From an uncultured Draconibacterium sp. (GTDB lineage: Bacteria; Bacteroidota; Bacteroidia; Bacteroidales; Prolixibacteraceae), in contig NZ_OY776413.1 in assembly GCF_963675585.1 (NCBI RefSeq), forward strand, positions 434,001-498,000: 64,000 nucleotides of DNA, given 5' to 3'. The stretch's first letter is position 1; the number at the start of each line of letters is the position of its first letter. The notes under the pieces are model-generated. The model worked only from the letters and a program-made list of their open reading frames with translations, did not search any database and was not told the DNA's origin. Below, in pieces: positions 45,737 to 56,166 of this stretch. A program made the position numbers and the translations under genes.

Positions 45737-46369
45737 TTAAATTTTCTTTGTTTTAAAAAAACCTATCGCAATTAACAGGTAAAACAGTACATTAAAAAAT
45801 GTAAAGTAAACGCTGACAAGCTTAGAAAATTCTCTGGAATATTCAAGAATCATGGTAAATAAAACATTGTAAAAAAGGTTGGCTGAGAAGTAAAGTAAAA
45901 TCGCAGTATTTATCCAAATCATTGGTTCTGCACTTAACTTTCCAATCTTTGTTTCAACCATTACGTCATGAAAATAGAGTATTGAAAAAAAGACGAGAAT
46001 CAAACCACTTATAGCCCGGGTATTGGAATATTCATACAATCCCTGAATAAAAAGCGGATTTATAATACAATACACTTCAAACAGTACTAAAATGAAAAGT
46101 ATCCATTTCGAAATTTTTGACGATTTAAAATGGTAGTAATACATTAACGAAAGCAAAAGAAATTCGATTGGCCCATAAAAATGCGTACCGGGCAAAGTAT
46201 TATGTGCTCCAAGCTTACTAAGAATGTGCAATCCCACTTCTGTTGCAAATGCATAACAAACAAAAGCGTACAAAAAAATAAATTTTTTGTCCAGACTTTT
46301 AAGGAAAATCGTTCCAAGAATTACTGCACTTAGTTCTGATGCAATATTAAAGTATAAATAAAAAGGCAT
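45737..46369 (-). CDS. Integral membrane protein of unknown function
   Basis: 210 residues with about six to seven hydrophobic helices (e.g. FLYAFVCYAFATEVGLHIL, WILFILVLFEVYCIINPLF, GLILVFFSILYF, LVSVYFTFFNVLFYLLIAIGFF). No catalytic motif seen. It follows the next upstream gene by 8 bases, so the two form an operon. The layout resembles small sensor-like membrane proteins of Bacteroidota, without assignment. Confidence 0.75.
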   Translation of the reverse strand: MPFYLYFNIASELSAVILGTIFLKSLDKKFIFLYAFVCYAFATEVGLHILSKLGAHNTLPGTHFYGPIEFLLLSLMYYYHFKSSKISKWILFILVLFEVYCIINPLFIQGLYEYSNTRAISGLILVFFSILYFHDVMVETKIGKLSAEPMIWINTAILLYFSANLFYNVLFTMILEYSREFSKLVSVYFTFFNVLFYLLIAIGFFKTKKI

Positions 46370-46377
46370 TCCTGAAA

Positions 46378-47025
46378 TTAGGTATTATAAATGCTTCTTT
46401 CATCACAATGAGGAGGACAAATACTTGCATAGTCGTAATCCTCTCCCGGATCATCAAGTGTTTTTGCTACTAAATTTGACGAAACCGGACTTAGAATAGC
46501 ACTCATTGTTTTCTGAATACCAAATTCAATTTTAATTTCTGCTTTATCCTGTATATTAAAAAGTTCGTGCAACTCAAATTTGGTTAGCAAATAGGCATTC
46601 GGATAAATATATTGTCTGTACAATGCACCCTTGTCGTCAGCATCCAATTCACCTGTTCGCCACTTTCGGTATAAATGAATACTTTCGATCACCGCATTGG
46701 TATTGTCCGACATATTTATATTCTCTTTTCCCAACTTAAATACTGGAGTCTCATAATCTGCATATACATCTCCGCTACCAAGTAAAAACGATGAAACAGC
46801 ATACGCACAAAGGTTGTATTTACCATTTGTTTTATTTGTTTCCAAACCTAAATAAACACGCAGGCGATTTTCATTTTCACCAATTAGTGTTTTATATGTT
46901 TCTTTTTGAATTATTAAATCCGAAACATTTAAATTAAAGGTTTCTTTTACCTCTTCTTTAAAATTACTACGCCAATTCTCAGCCTTTTTGGGGGCTAGCT
47001 GATCTCGTTTCATTTTGATTGTCAT
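46378..47025 (-). CDS. Hypothetical protein, operon partner of a membrane protein
   Basis: 215 residues, soluble, no signal. The C-terminus has two close Cys with a His (YASICPPHCDERSIYNT), possibly metal-binding. Starts MTIKMKRDQL at 47025; a second ATG at 47013 is possible. Not recognised as any known family. Tight coupling with the multi-helix protein downstream suggests they act together. Confidence 0.7.
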   Translation of the reverse strand: MTIKMKRDQLAPKKAENWRSNFKEEVKETFNLNVSDLIIQKETYKTLIGENENRLRVYLGLETNKTNGKYNLCAYAVSSFLLGSGDVYADYETPVFKLGKENINMSDNTNAVIESIHLYRKWRTGELDADDKGALYRQYIYPNAYLLTKFELHELFNIQDKAEIKIEFGIQKTMSAILSPVSSNLVAKTLDDPGEDYDYASICPPHCDERSIYNT

Positions 47026-47210
47026 TTTTTAAGTATTTGGTTAGGTTAAAAATAGAGAAAATGTTTCAGCTCGCAACATTTTTAAAATTATATTATTCCA
47101 CAAAATTCGGATTATTGTTACTAACTCAAGCACAAAAATACTTTTAGAAATGCCTTTACCAATTTATTGAATAATGAAGACGAAACATCTAAAATATTGA
47201 GCGAATAAAA

Positions 47211-47237
47211 CTGCCCGCCAAAACTCTTGACGGGCAG
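47211..47237 (-). terminator. Terminator after the secreted Y/H-rich gene
   Basis: CTGCCCG-C-CAA pairs with TTG-A-CGGGCAG; the minus strand continues TTTTATT. It is 50 bases past the stop of the upstream gene. Confidence 0.65.
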
Positions 47238-47286
47238 TGCTGTTAAACAAGAAACAGTATAAATTAAAGGTTTAGGAAAAGCCTAA

Positions 47287-48489
47287 TTAATAGTTATCGT
47301 AATAAAAATCATCGTTAAAATGATATCCTTCTCCAATGTAACCATCATTGTAAGCATAATACCTTTCGGGATAATGCACTAAACTAAATCCGTGATTTCC
47401 CCATTCGAAAAATAAATTACCAAGCCTGAAATACATGTAGCCATTAATGTAAACCCGTTCATAACCTCTTGGCATATAATCAAATTCAAATCCAAAAGGA
47501 AGATCAACCAAAACATATCCAACCCCCATTCTATATCTGAAAAAGTGGCCGTTGTAGCAGTAATAGTTGTGATGATTGTGTACAAATACCTGTGGGCTGT
47601 AATCGAATCGTTGAATTACATGTCCGTAATGATTATGGTAGTAATAATTTTTGTGGTACACATATGAGCGAGGATTGTAACCGTAGTAATAATCGCGCCA
47701 GCTACTGTGATTCCAGCGATAACGTTCCCATCTCCTGTCCCAATGGCTGTAGTTGTTGTAATTATAATGACTGTAATAATTTCTATCCTTGTGATTGTAA
47801 TTCATTTTCTCGGGCCTGTAATTTTTTGTCCAATACCTTGAACTGCCTTTGTACGAACTATTAGGAGCATAACGTTTGTCGCTCTTATCAACCCTGTAAT
47901 AATTTCTATTGTTTGTGGTATTCGTACCTGTAGTTCTTCTGGTATTGGAATGTACTGCAGGCGACTCAGGCTTTTTCGCAGAATAAGTTCTGTTTCCGTT
48001 CGAGTGATTTGTACTTCGATTTACATCCGAATTATTGGATCTGTTACTGGTATAAACTTTCTGAGGCTGCCTGTTATTTCTTTCAGCTCCCGAATTTCTT
48101 GCAGAATTATTGTTTTTTCGAGCATCATCAAATCTATAGTTTGAAGATCTTGAAGCTTCCTGAGCCTTTCTATTGTTTTGCCCGCTATTAGTTGAAACAC
48201 TTCGGTTAGAGTTATTTGTGCTTTTGGTTTTTGCCTGATTCGAACTGCGATTGTTGGTGCGAGTACTTTTCAAATTCGAGTCAACATTGGTTCTTCTAAC
48301 TTTATCGTAATCCTTAAATGTGCTTTTTTCTGTAACTCTACTTTTTGTGTTCCTGTTTCTCTCCGGTTCTCTTTTTGTTGTACTTTCTTGAGTTGACCGG
48401 CGTTGAGCTTGTGCAGGAATTATTGTTGCTATGGTAACTGCCACCAGAGTAATCATCGTGGCAAACAGTCTTAATTTTGTCGTTTTCAT
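47287..48489 (-). CDS. Secreted low-complexity protein, N/R/S-rich then Y/H-rich
   Basis: 400 residues from MKTTKLRLFATMITLVAVT (start 48489), giving a clean Sec signal ending at PAQAQ (~27-31). Residues ~32-210 are disordered and rich in Asn, Arg, Ser and Thr; ~215-330 are full of Tyr, His and Asn; the last ~70 residues contain folded-looking FRYRMGVGYVLVDLPFGFEFDYMPRGYERV and VYINGYMYFRLGNLFFEWG. This end resembles DUF6515-type domains; I am not certain. Likely cell-surface or periplasmic. Confidence 0.7.
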   Translation of the reverse strand: MKTTKLRLFATMITLVAVTIATIIPAQAQRRSTQESTTKREPERNRNTKSRVTEKSTFKDYDKVRRTNVDSNLKSTRTNNRSSNQAKTKSTNNSNRSVSTNSGQNNRKAQEASRSSNYRFDDARKNNNSARNSGAERNNRQPQKVYTSNRSNNSDVNRSTNHSNGNRTYSAKKPESPAVHSNTRRTTGTNTTNNRNYYRVDKSDKRYAPNSSYKGSSRYWTKNYRPEKMNYNHKDRNYYSHYNYNNYSHWDRRWERYRWNHSSWRDYYYGYNPRSYVYHKNYYYHNHYGHVIQRFDYSPQVFVHNHHNYYCYNGHFFRYRMGVGYVLVDLPFGFEFDYMPRGYERVYINGYMYFRLGNLFFEWGNHGFSLVHYPERYYAYNDGYIGEGYHFNDDFYYDNY

Positions 48490-48698
48490 GGTAATAGATA
48501 TTAAATTCAATAATTTGTTTGCTTTGCTCTTTTGGCGCCTAAAATAAAAACCGGTATTTGCCTCATTCTTTGCAAAGTGCGTGCCAAAACAAAAGCCACC
48601 CGCAACAAAAAGCATTCAATCATCTGGAAACAAACAACTTAAAACCCTCTTTTTTTTCTTGGCAATTCTCTATACTTTTGCAGCGATTTAACATTTAC

Positions 48699-49124
48699 AT
48701 GGGAAGAATATTATCCATCGATTACGGAAGAAAACGGGTAGGAATTGCAGTTACCGATCCGTCTCAAATTATTGCCAATCGTTTAACAACGGTTGCAACA
48801 CATACTATTTGGGATTTTTTAAAAGAATATTTTGAAAAAGAAAAAGTAGATGAAGTAGTTGTTGGCTACCCTAAACAAATGAACAACGAGGCTTCTGAAG
48901 CTGTTAGATACATTAATCCGTTTCTGAAAAAATTCCAAAAGGTGTATCCTGATATGAAATTAGAGATTTTGGACGAGCGATTTACATCAAAAATGGCTTT
49001 TCAGACGATGATTGACGGAGGCTTGAAAAAGAAAAAGAGACAAGACAAAGCAATGGTTGACGCAGTTAGTGCAACCATTATTTTGCAAAATTATTTAGAA
49101 CAAAAAAGAAATTTGCGAATATGA
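48699..49124 (+). CDS. ruvX: Holliday junction resolvase-like protein (RuvX/YqgF)
   Basis: 141 residues from MGRILSIDYGRKRVGIAVTDP (start 48699); in-frame codons upstream are non-family and lie in the neighbouring gene's promoter. The RNase H-like fold has Asp in SIDYG, VVVGYPKQMNN, LDERFTSKMA and the closing DAVSATIIL. It acts in 16S rRNA 5' processing and has been proposed to cut Holliday junctions. It overlaps def by 4 bases. Confidence 0.93.
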   Translation: MGRILSIDYGRKRVGIAVTDPSQIIANRLTTVATHTIWDFLKEYFEKEKVDEVVVGYPKQMNNEASEAVRYINPFLKKFQKVYPDMKLEILDERFTSKMAFQTMIDGGLKKKKRQDKAMVDAVSATIILQNYLEQKRNLRI

Positions 49125-49678
49125 AATATCCGGTAACGGTTTACGGCGATACACTTTTGCGAAAAAAAGCAAAAGAAATAAAAAAAGACGATCCAAAATT
49201 GTCAGAAATTATTGAAAATATGTGGGAGACCATGTATTATTCCGACGGTGTTGGTTTGGCCGCTCCACAAGTTGGCATGTCTATTCGTATGTTTGTTATT
49301 GATGCATCGTCGGGTGCCGACGAAGAACCGGAACTGGAAGGTTTTAAAAAAGTATTTATCAATCCTGAAATTATAGAAACCGCCGGAGAGGAATGGATTA
49401 TGAATGAAGGATGTTTAAGTCTTCCTGAAATAAGAGAAGATGTTTCGCGCCCTGACGAAGTTACCATTCGTTATTTTGATGAAAACTTTGTGGAACACGA
49501 AGAAACCTACAGAGGTTTTGCCGGACGCGTGATACAACACGAATACGACCACCTGGAAGGTGTACTTTTTATCGATCATCTATCACCTTTACGCAAACGG
49601 TTGTTGAAAGGTAAACTTCAGAATATTGCTAAAGGGAAAGTAATTCCTCATTATCGGATAAAAGTTCCTGTAAAATAG
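49121..49678 (+). CDS. def: Peptide deformylase
   Basis: 185 residues. All three motifs are present: GVGLAAPQVG, EGCLSLPEI (metal Cys) and QHEYDHLEGVLF (two metal His and catalytic Glu). It removes the formyl group from new proteins. ATGA overlap with ruvX implies one operon. Confidence 0.97.
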   Translation: MKYPVTVYGDTLLRKKAKEIKKDDPKLSEIIENMWETMYYSDGVGLAAPQVGMSIRMFVIDASSGADEEPELEGFKKVFINPEIIETAGEEWIMNEGCLSLPEIREDVSRPDEVTIRYFDENFVEHEETYRGFAGRVIQHEYDHLEGVLFIDHLSPLRKRLLKGKLQNIAKGKVIPHYRIKVPVK

Positions 49679-49730
49679 TAACTCTTTTTCAAAAGTTTCG
49701 TTTGAATGAAAAATCCTTCAGACGAAAATC

Positions 49731-51824
49731 TTGGAAAACACATTTCAGAAAATACCCTTTCTTCGAATCGCATTGGCATTTGCGATTGGTATTGTAGTGG
49801 GGAATCAACTGCATTTAACTTGCACTTTATCTCTAAGCATTTTAGCTACTTTGCTATTCCTTTTAGCAGTTACACACTTAAAATACCGCTATCAGCTGGA
49901 TTCATTTTTTGGACTAACTGTTCATTTGTTTTTTATTGTTTTGGGAGTATTCATTGTAAACAATTACAATTCAGAACCCCGGTTTCATAAACAAGGCATT
50001 TTCGTTGGTACTATTCTGGAAACGCCCCAGGAAAAAGAAAATTCTTATCGATCAACTATTTCTCTTTCGGGCGTTAAAAGCAGCGATTCGCTTTACTCAA
50101 CCAACGAAAAAATGTTGGTGTATTTTCCTAAGAAAGAAAGACTAAAAACATTAAAGCCAGGCTCTACAATACTATTTGAAACCACACCCCGGCAAATAGA
50201 AAATTACGGTAATCCGTATGAATTTAATTACAAAAACTATTTGCAAAACAAACGAATTTACCGACAAGCATTTTTAAGCGAAGAAGACTGGGCTCCAACT
50301 CCGTATAAATCCAGAAGCATTCGAACAGAGGCAGAATTATTACGCGAACATTTATTGAAAATTTATCACCGCCAAAATCTGCGGGCCAACGAAACAGAAA
50401 TTCTTTCGGCACTTACGTTAGGATACAAACAAGATTTAGATCCTGAAACAAAACGTATTTTCTCTGCTGCCGGTGCCATGCATGTTTTAGCGGTGTCGGG
50501 ACTTCATGTTGGAATTATTTTTATGGTATACAGTTTTTTCTTTGGCTTTCTCAGGAAACGAAAAACCAGCCGTTTCATTTTTATTGTGGCCGGTGTATTA
50601 TTGCTTTGGACATATGCAGGACTAACCGGATTTTCGCCTTCTGTTATGCGTGCAGCCACCATGTTTAGTATCGTAATAATTGGAACCAATTTAAACCGAA
50701 GAGCAAATATTTACAACTCGCTTGCTGCTTCGGCACTGATTTTATTACTCATAAATCCTAACTATTTATTCGAAGTGGGTTTTCAACTCTCCTATTCAGC
50801 AGTTTTTGGGATTGTATTTTTACAACCCAAACTTGAAAAGTTATTGTTGGTTAATAATAAAATTCTGAAATTTATTTGGAGTTTATTTTGTGTTTCTCTG
50901 GCGGCTCAAATTACCACATTCCCGCTAACGGTATTTTACTTCAATCAGTTTCCAACATTTTTTTGGCTTAGCAATATTGTTATCATCCCGGCTGTAACAT
51001 TGCTCATTCCAATGGGGCTTTCTTTGCTCATCTTTTCAAAAATTACTCTCATCTCAAATGCGCTTTCCTTTTTGGTCGGTGGGCTTATTCGGGTAATTTA
51101 TATTATTCTTGAAAACATAGAGTCGCTGCCGTATTCAACACTAAACATATCACTACATTCAACAGAACTTTTATTACTCATCCTCTTTCTATTTTTCACC
51201 TTTCTTTTCGTTCAGAAACACCTTGTTTTATACCTCAAAACTGCCGGTATATTTTTGTTTGCTTTCACCCTTAGCATCTTTCTTTTTAATCTGAGCCAGC
51301 ACCATAAGCGAGAAATGTACGTACTCAATAATTCGCAAAATCCAAGCATAATGCTAATTGCCGGCCGAACAAACTATGTCATCTCCAAAACTCCAATAGC
51401 CGAGGATGATTTTTTATATCGTAACATTCAGAACATCAAAAACAAAAAAAGGCTAAATACCCCGGTTTTCTTGCTATCAGGCGATTTACACAATGATCAG
51501 TATCTTTTGTTGCAAAATGGATTGTTGTTTTTTGAAGGCAAATCGCTTTGTTTAAATCACGAACGTTTGGTCCCCTACCCGAATTTTTCTCCTGATTATA
51601 TTATCGCGGAACGAAATTTCAAATTTGAGCCAACGCAATACAAAAACGTTCCAAAACTTATTTTAACAAACCAGTACCGGTCCTTTTCAGAAGAAAGAAA
51701 TATTTTTTCAGTTAAATTAAAGGGTGCATTTTACGACAAATGGAATTCTCCGAAAAACCAAATTACGCCACACCAAACAGGTAAAAACAAGCAGAAATTG
51801 GCAGTGAGCACTCAAAATTCATAA
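49731..51824 (+). CDS. comEC: ComEC/Rec2-family membrane channel protein
   Basis: 697 residues from a TTG start at 49731, the only option downstream of an in-frame stop at 49707. N-terminal helices and a DUF4131 region come first, then the Competence domain with AAGAMHVLAVSGLHVGIIFMVYSF and GFSPSVMRAATMFSIVI, and many membrane helices. The last ~150 residues are soluble without the metal-binding HxHxDH of the beta-lactamase domain found in longer ComECs, as usual in Bacteroidota. It should carry single-stranded DNA inward during natural uptake. Confidence 0.9.
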   Translation: MENTFQKIPFLRIALAFAIGIVVGNQLHLTCTLSLSILATLLFLLAVTHLKYRYQLDSFFGLTVHLFFIVLGVFIVNNYNSEPRFHKQGIFVGTILETPQEKENSYRSTISLSGVKSSDSLYSTNEKMLVYFPKKERLKTLKPGSTILFETTPRQIENYGNPYEFNYKNYLQNKRIYRQAFLSEEDWAPTPYKSRSIRTEAELLREHLLKIYHRQNLRANETEILSALTLGYKQDLDPETKRIFSAAGAMHVLAVSGLHVGIIFMVYSFFFGFLRKRKTSRFIFIVAGVLLLWTYAGLTGFSPSVMRAATMFSIVIIGTNLNRRANIYNSLAASALILLLINPNYLFEVGFQLSYSAVFGIVFLQPKLEKLLLVNNKILKFIWSLFCVSLAAQITTFPLTVFYFNQFPTFFWLSNIVIIPAVTLLIPMGLSLLIFSKITLISNALSFLVGGLIRVIYIILENIESLPYSTLNISLHSTELLLLILFLFFTFLFVQKHLVLYLKTAGIFLFAFTLSIFLFNLSQHHKREMYVLNNSQNPSIMLIAGRTNYVISKTPIAEDDFLYRNIQNIKNKKRLNTPVFLLSGDLHNDQYLLLQNGLLFFEGKSLCLNHERLVPYPNFSPDYIIAERNFKFEPTQYKNVPKLILTNQYRSFSEERNIFSVKLKGAFYDKWNSPKNQITPHQTGKNKQKLAVSTQNS

Positions 51825-51987
51825 GTCATACATTGATATTTAATAACAAAAAAAAAACCAATTGAGTAGTTTATTTTTTTGTAATTTAGTATGTTAAATT
51901 TAATGTAGGTTTTAAACATACAAATGGTTTTTCAATTGTAGTTAAGAACATATTACATTTATTTGCTCTATTAAATAAGACAGACAG

Positions 51988-53323
51988 ATGAAAGTTGTAA
52001 TTGCCGGCGCAGGTGAAGTTGGAACGCATTTAGCACGAATGTTAACCAACGAAAACCACGATATTGTTCTCTTAGACGACTCCCCAGAGAAGCTTTCCAA
52101 AATTAGTTCAGAGGTAGACTTAATGACCATCACAGGTTCAGCACATTCTTTTCAGGATTTAAAGAAAACTGACCTTGCAAAGTCGGATCTTTTTATCGCT
52201 GTTACTCCTTTTGAAGAACGTAATGTTTTGGCCTGTTCCATGGCATCGTATCTTGGTGTTGGCAGAACAATTGCCCGTATAAACAACCAGGAATACCTGC
52301 AGGAAAGATACCGTGCAAAACTGAACAACCTTGGAATTCACGAGCTGATTTATCCCGAAAGTTTGGCAGCCAAAGAAATTATTGCATCGGTAAAACAAAC
52401 AGCAACCCGCCAGTTAATTGAGTTTTCAAACGGAAAACTACTTTTAATGGGAATAAAAGTGCGCGAGAATGCTGAAATATTAAATAAAACATTTGAAGAG
52501 TTATCGCAGGAAAACCAGCATTTACTTGTTGTTGCAATTCAGCGCGATAACGAAACAATAATTCCTCACGGATCAGATTTTATTAAAAATGGCGATGTAG
52601 TATATTTTATCACTACACGATCGGAGCAACAAAATGTGTTCGATTTAACCGGCAAGAAACAATTTGATGTAAAAAACATCATGTTTTTTGGAGGAAGCAG
52701 GATTGCACAAAAAGCCATTGAAAAATTAGGCGACAATTACCGCATAAAAATTATTGAGAACAGCCGTGAGAAATGTGAGCAAATTGCTGACAAATTTGAA
52801 AATGTTCTTGTAATTAACGGCGATGGAAGAAACTTAAATTTATTAAAAGAGGAAGGAATCGAAAAGATGGACGCCTTTGTTGCTACAACCGGCAACTCGG
52901 AAACCAATATTTTAGGATGCCACCTCGCAAAAAGTTTTGGCGTACGCCGCACTGTTGCCGAAGTTGAAAACTTAGCTTATATGAGTTTGGCCGACAACAT
53001 GGACCATTGGTACAATTTTTAATAAAAAATTGATTGCAGCCGGTTACATTTATCGATTTACCTTGAATGCTGAAATATCGAAAGTAAAATGTTTAACCGC
53101 TTCCGATGCTGAGGTTTTTGAGTTTATTGCAAAACCAGGTGCCAAAATTATTGAGAAGCCAATTAAAGACCTTGGATTCCCTGCCGAAGCTAAAATAGGT
53201 GGCCTTATCAGAGGAAACATGGGATACATTGCGCATGGTTACACTCAGGTTCAGGAAGGCGACAAAGTTGTAGTTTTCACACTCCCATCCGGAATTAAGA
53301 AGCTGGAAAAATTCTTCAAATAG
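51988..53323 (+). pseudogene. trkA: Trk potassium uptake regulator TrkA, one frameshift
   Basis: Two frames, 51988-53022 and 53030-53323, together give a normal ~445-residue TrkA with two RCK_N domains (VVIAGAGEVGTHLARML; NIMFFGGSRIAQKAIEKL) and two TrkA_C domains. At 53003-53008 an extra C (GAC-C-ATT) turns DNMDIGTI into DNMDHWYNF and a stop; removing one C restores the frame without a break. It regulates TrkH with NAD(H). Either a recent inactivation or a sequence error. Confidence 0.85.
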
Positions 53324-53342
53324 TGACTACAAATACCACAGA

Positions 53343-54787
53343 ATGAATTTAAAAATAATTTTTCGCGTACTTGGTTTTTTGTTAGTGGTTGAAGGAGTTG
53401 CAATGCTTTTGGCTCTGGCTATTTCTTTAATTTACGCCGAAGAAGATATTTTTGCTTTCGTCATTTCTTCAGGTATAAATTTAGCAATTGGAGGTGCCAT
53501 TGTTCTGGGCACATCTAAAGCAAAAAAAGATATTGGGAAACGCGAAGGATTTATCATTGTTTCAATGGTGTGGATCGTGTTCTCTTTTTTTGGTTCCTTA
53601 CCGTATATTATAAGCGGATCTATTCCCAATTTCACAAACGCTTTTTTCGAAACAATGTCAGGATTCACGACTACCGGATCCTCTATTTTAAACGATATTG
53701 AAGCACTCCCACATGGCATTTTATTTTGGCGCAGCATGTCGCAATGGCTGGGAGGAATGGGAATTATTGTACTATCATTAGCCATTCTGCCTGTTTTCGG
53801 AATTGGGGGTATGCAGCTGTTTATGGCCGAGGTTCCCGGACCAACACCTGATAAAATTAGTCCACGAATTAAACAAACAGCCAAAACGCTATGGAAGATT
53901 TACATGGCTTTTACTTTGGCTGAAACACTGTTATTATGGGCCGGAGGGATGACTCTTTTTGATGCCGTAAACCACTCGTTTACTACAATGGCAACCGGAG
54001 GTTTTTCAACCAAACAGGCCAGTGTGGCTTATTGGTCTTCACCTTTTATTCAATATGTTATTATCGTGTTTATGTTTTTGGCCGGCACCAATTTTACCCT
54101 TTCGTATTTTGCACTAAAAGGTAAATTTTTGGTTGTATTTAAAGACGAAGAATTTAAATATTACAGCTTTTTCATAATCGGTTTTACCGTTCTTATATTT
54201 ATTGGTCTATTGGTTACTACCCAACTTGGAATAGAACAGGCATTCCGCGATTCCTTATTTCAGGTTCTAACAATAATCACTACAACAGGATATGCCACAG
54301 CCGATTACCTCACATGGATACCTGTACTAACCATGCTTATTTTTATTCTTTCTTTTTTGGAGGCTCGGCTGGTTCAACCGGTGGCGGAATAAAAATTATG
54401 CGCATAGTAGTTTTACTTAAAAACGGTTATTACGAATTAAAACGTTTGATACATCCGCACGCCATCATACCTGTCAAATTCAACAAACATTCGGTCGACT
54501 CAAAAATTGTAACCAATGTTTTGGCATTCTTTATTATTTACCTGGTTATATTCGCGTTAAGTACTATTATTTTCACACTAATTGAACCCAGCATAGAATC
54601 GTCGATGGGAGCTGTTGCAACCTGTTTAGGCAACATTGGTCCGGGACTGGGAAGTGTTGGTCCGGCTGATAACTTCCATCACATAAAACCCATCGGAAAG
54701 TGGTTTTTGTCATTTTTAATGCTACTGGGTAGATTGGAATTATTTACCGTGCTGGTATTGTTCTCTCCATCGTTTTGGAAAGAATAG
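53343..54787 (+). pseudogene. trkH: Trk potassium transporter TrkH, one frameshift
   Basis: Frames 53343-54392 and 54314-54787 together make a normal ~482-residue TrkH with its repeated pore loops (SGFTTTGSSIL, MATGGFST, TTGYATADY, LGNIGPGLGSVGP). The frame breaks at the T6 run 54353-54358: one more T gives LSFFGGSAGSTGGGIKIMR, the expected text. It follows trkA by 19 bases. Together they would import K+. Confidence 0.86.
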
Positions 54788-54816
54788 TGAATTGCATTGA
54801 GCTCAAATAAAAAGTA

Positions 54817-55431
54817 TTAATACTCGAGTTTGCCTTTGCCTTCTCTTATAATTTCGATTGAATTATTCGAACAATCAACAATGGTTGACGGGATTCTTTC
54901 TCCTTGTCCCCCATCAATTACGACATCAACAAAACTTTCGAATTTTTCGTGTATTAACTCAGGATCGGTTGTGTATTCCAAAACCTCATCCTCATCATGA
55001 ATAGATGTTGAAACTATCGGATTTCCCAGTTCACTTATTATCTCCCTAATAATATTATTGTCGGGAATACGAATACCAACGGTTTTCTTTTTCCCTTTAA
55101 AATACTTGGGAACATTATTATTGGCTTCTAAAATAAAAGTAAAAGGCCCGGGCAAATTCTTTTTAATGATTTTAAAAACAGAATTGGAAATTGGCTTTGT
55201 ATAAACCGATAGATGACTAAAGTCGCTGCAAATAAACGAGAAATTAGATTTTTCGACATTAATTCCTTTCCAACGTGCCACCTTTTCAACTGCTTTCGAA
55301 TTGGTAATGTCGCAACCTAAACCGTACACCGTATCGGTAGGATAAATAATAAGTCCTCCATCTCGCAGGATATCTACTATTTTTCGGATCTCCCGGGGAT
55401 TTGGATTTTCGTTGTATAACCTTACCAACAT
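54817..55431 (-). CDS. Threonylcarbamoyl-AMP synthase family (Sua5/YciO/YrdC)
   Basis: 204 residues. YrdC fold: GGLIIYPTDTVYGLGCDITNSKAVEKVARWKG, PGPFTFILEANNNVPKYF, VGIRIPDN and STIVDCSNNSIEIIREGKG. It makes threonylcarbamoyl-AMP for the t6A37 tRNA modification, or belongs to the YciO branch, whose role is uncertain. The K/R pair after ARWKG is not the canonical KxRxxxxP, which leans toward YciO. Confidence 0.87.
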   Translation of the reverse strand: MLVRLYNENPNPREIRKIVDILRDGGLIIYPTDTVYGLGCDITNSKAVEKVARWKGINVEKSNFSFICSDFSHLSVYTKPISNSVFKIIKKNLPGPFTFILEANNNVPKYFKGKKKTVGIRIPDNNIIREIISELGNPIVSTSIHDEDEVLEYTTDPELIHEKFESFVDVVIDGGQGERIPSTIVDCSNNSIEIIREGKGKLEY

Positions 55432-55494
55432 AGATTTTGCTAATTTTGAAGCATAAAATTAGTTTAATCTGTTTTATTTCAAAACTTAATGTAA

Positions 55495-56166
55495 ATGGAA
55501 CGCAAAGTAATCGAAACCGGTGACGGGTCAAAAACATTGTTTATACCGGAAATGAATGAACAATACCATTCAGTAAACGGAGCAATAACCGAATCGACCC
55601 ATGTTTATTTAAATGCCGGTTATAAACACCACAAAACAGAAACACCCTACTTATTTGAAGTTGGTTTTGGAACCGGATTAAATGCATTGCTTACTGCAGT
55701 AGAAGCCGAAAAACAGAAAAGAAAAACAACTTATACGACCATCGAAAAGTTTCCACTTGATATGAAACTAATTGAGGACTTAAATTACGGTAAACTTATA
55801 TCGGAAGAGGCGGAAGCACTTTTTACCAAAATACATACTGCCAAATGGGGAGAAGAAATCCAGATTTCAGAGTATTTCAAAATGTTAAAAATTGAAGCAG
55901 ATTTAATTGCTTTCAACTTTGCTGATACCCAAAATTTTGACCTGATCTATTTTGATGCATTTGGTCCCGACAAACAACCGGCAATGTGGGAAAGAGAGGT
56001 TTTTGACAAGATTTTTAAGGTTTCAAATCCAGAAGCAGTGTTTGTAACATACAGCGCAAAAGGCGAAATCAGGCGTCAATTAAGGGATTGCGGCTATATG
56101 ATGGAACGTTTGCCCGGTCCTCCTGGAAAAAGACAAATGCTTCGGGGAACCAAACCAGCCGACTAA
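55495..56166 (+). CDS. mnmD: tRNA mnm5s2U34 methyltransferase MnmD
   Basis: 223 residues, the stand-alone MnmD (DUF752) form without the MnmC oxidase half. The SAM motif is LFEVGFGTGLNALLTA, with the catalytic segment DLIYFDAFGPDKQPAMWE and the closing RQLRDCGYMMERLPGPPGKRQMLRG. It adds the last methyl group of mnm5(s2)U in the tRNA wobble position. Confidence 0.93.
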   Translation: MERKVIETGDGSKTLFIPEMNEQYHSVNGAITESTHVYLNAGYKHHKTETPYLFEVGFGTGLNALLTAVEAEKQKRKTTYTTIEKFPLDMKLIEDLNYGKLISEEAEALFTKIHTAKWGEEIQISEYFKMLKIEADLIAFNFADTQNFDLIYFDAFGPDKQPAMWEREVFDKIFKVSNPEAVFVTYSAKGEIRRQLRDCGYMMERLPGPPGKRQMLRGTKPAD

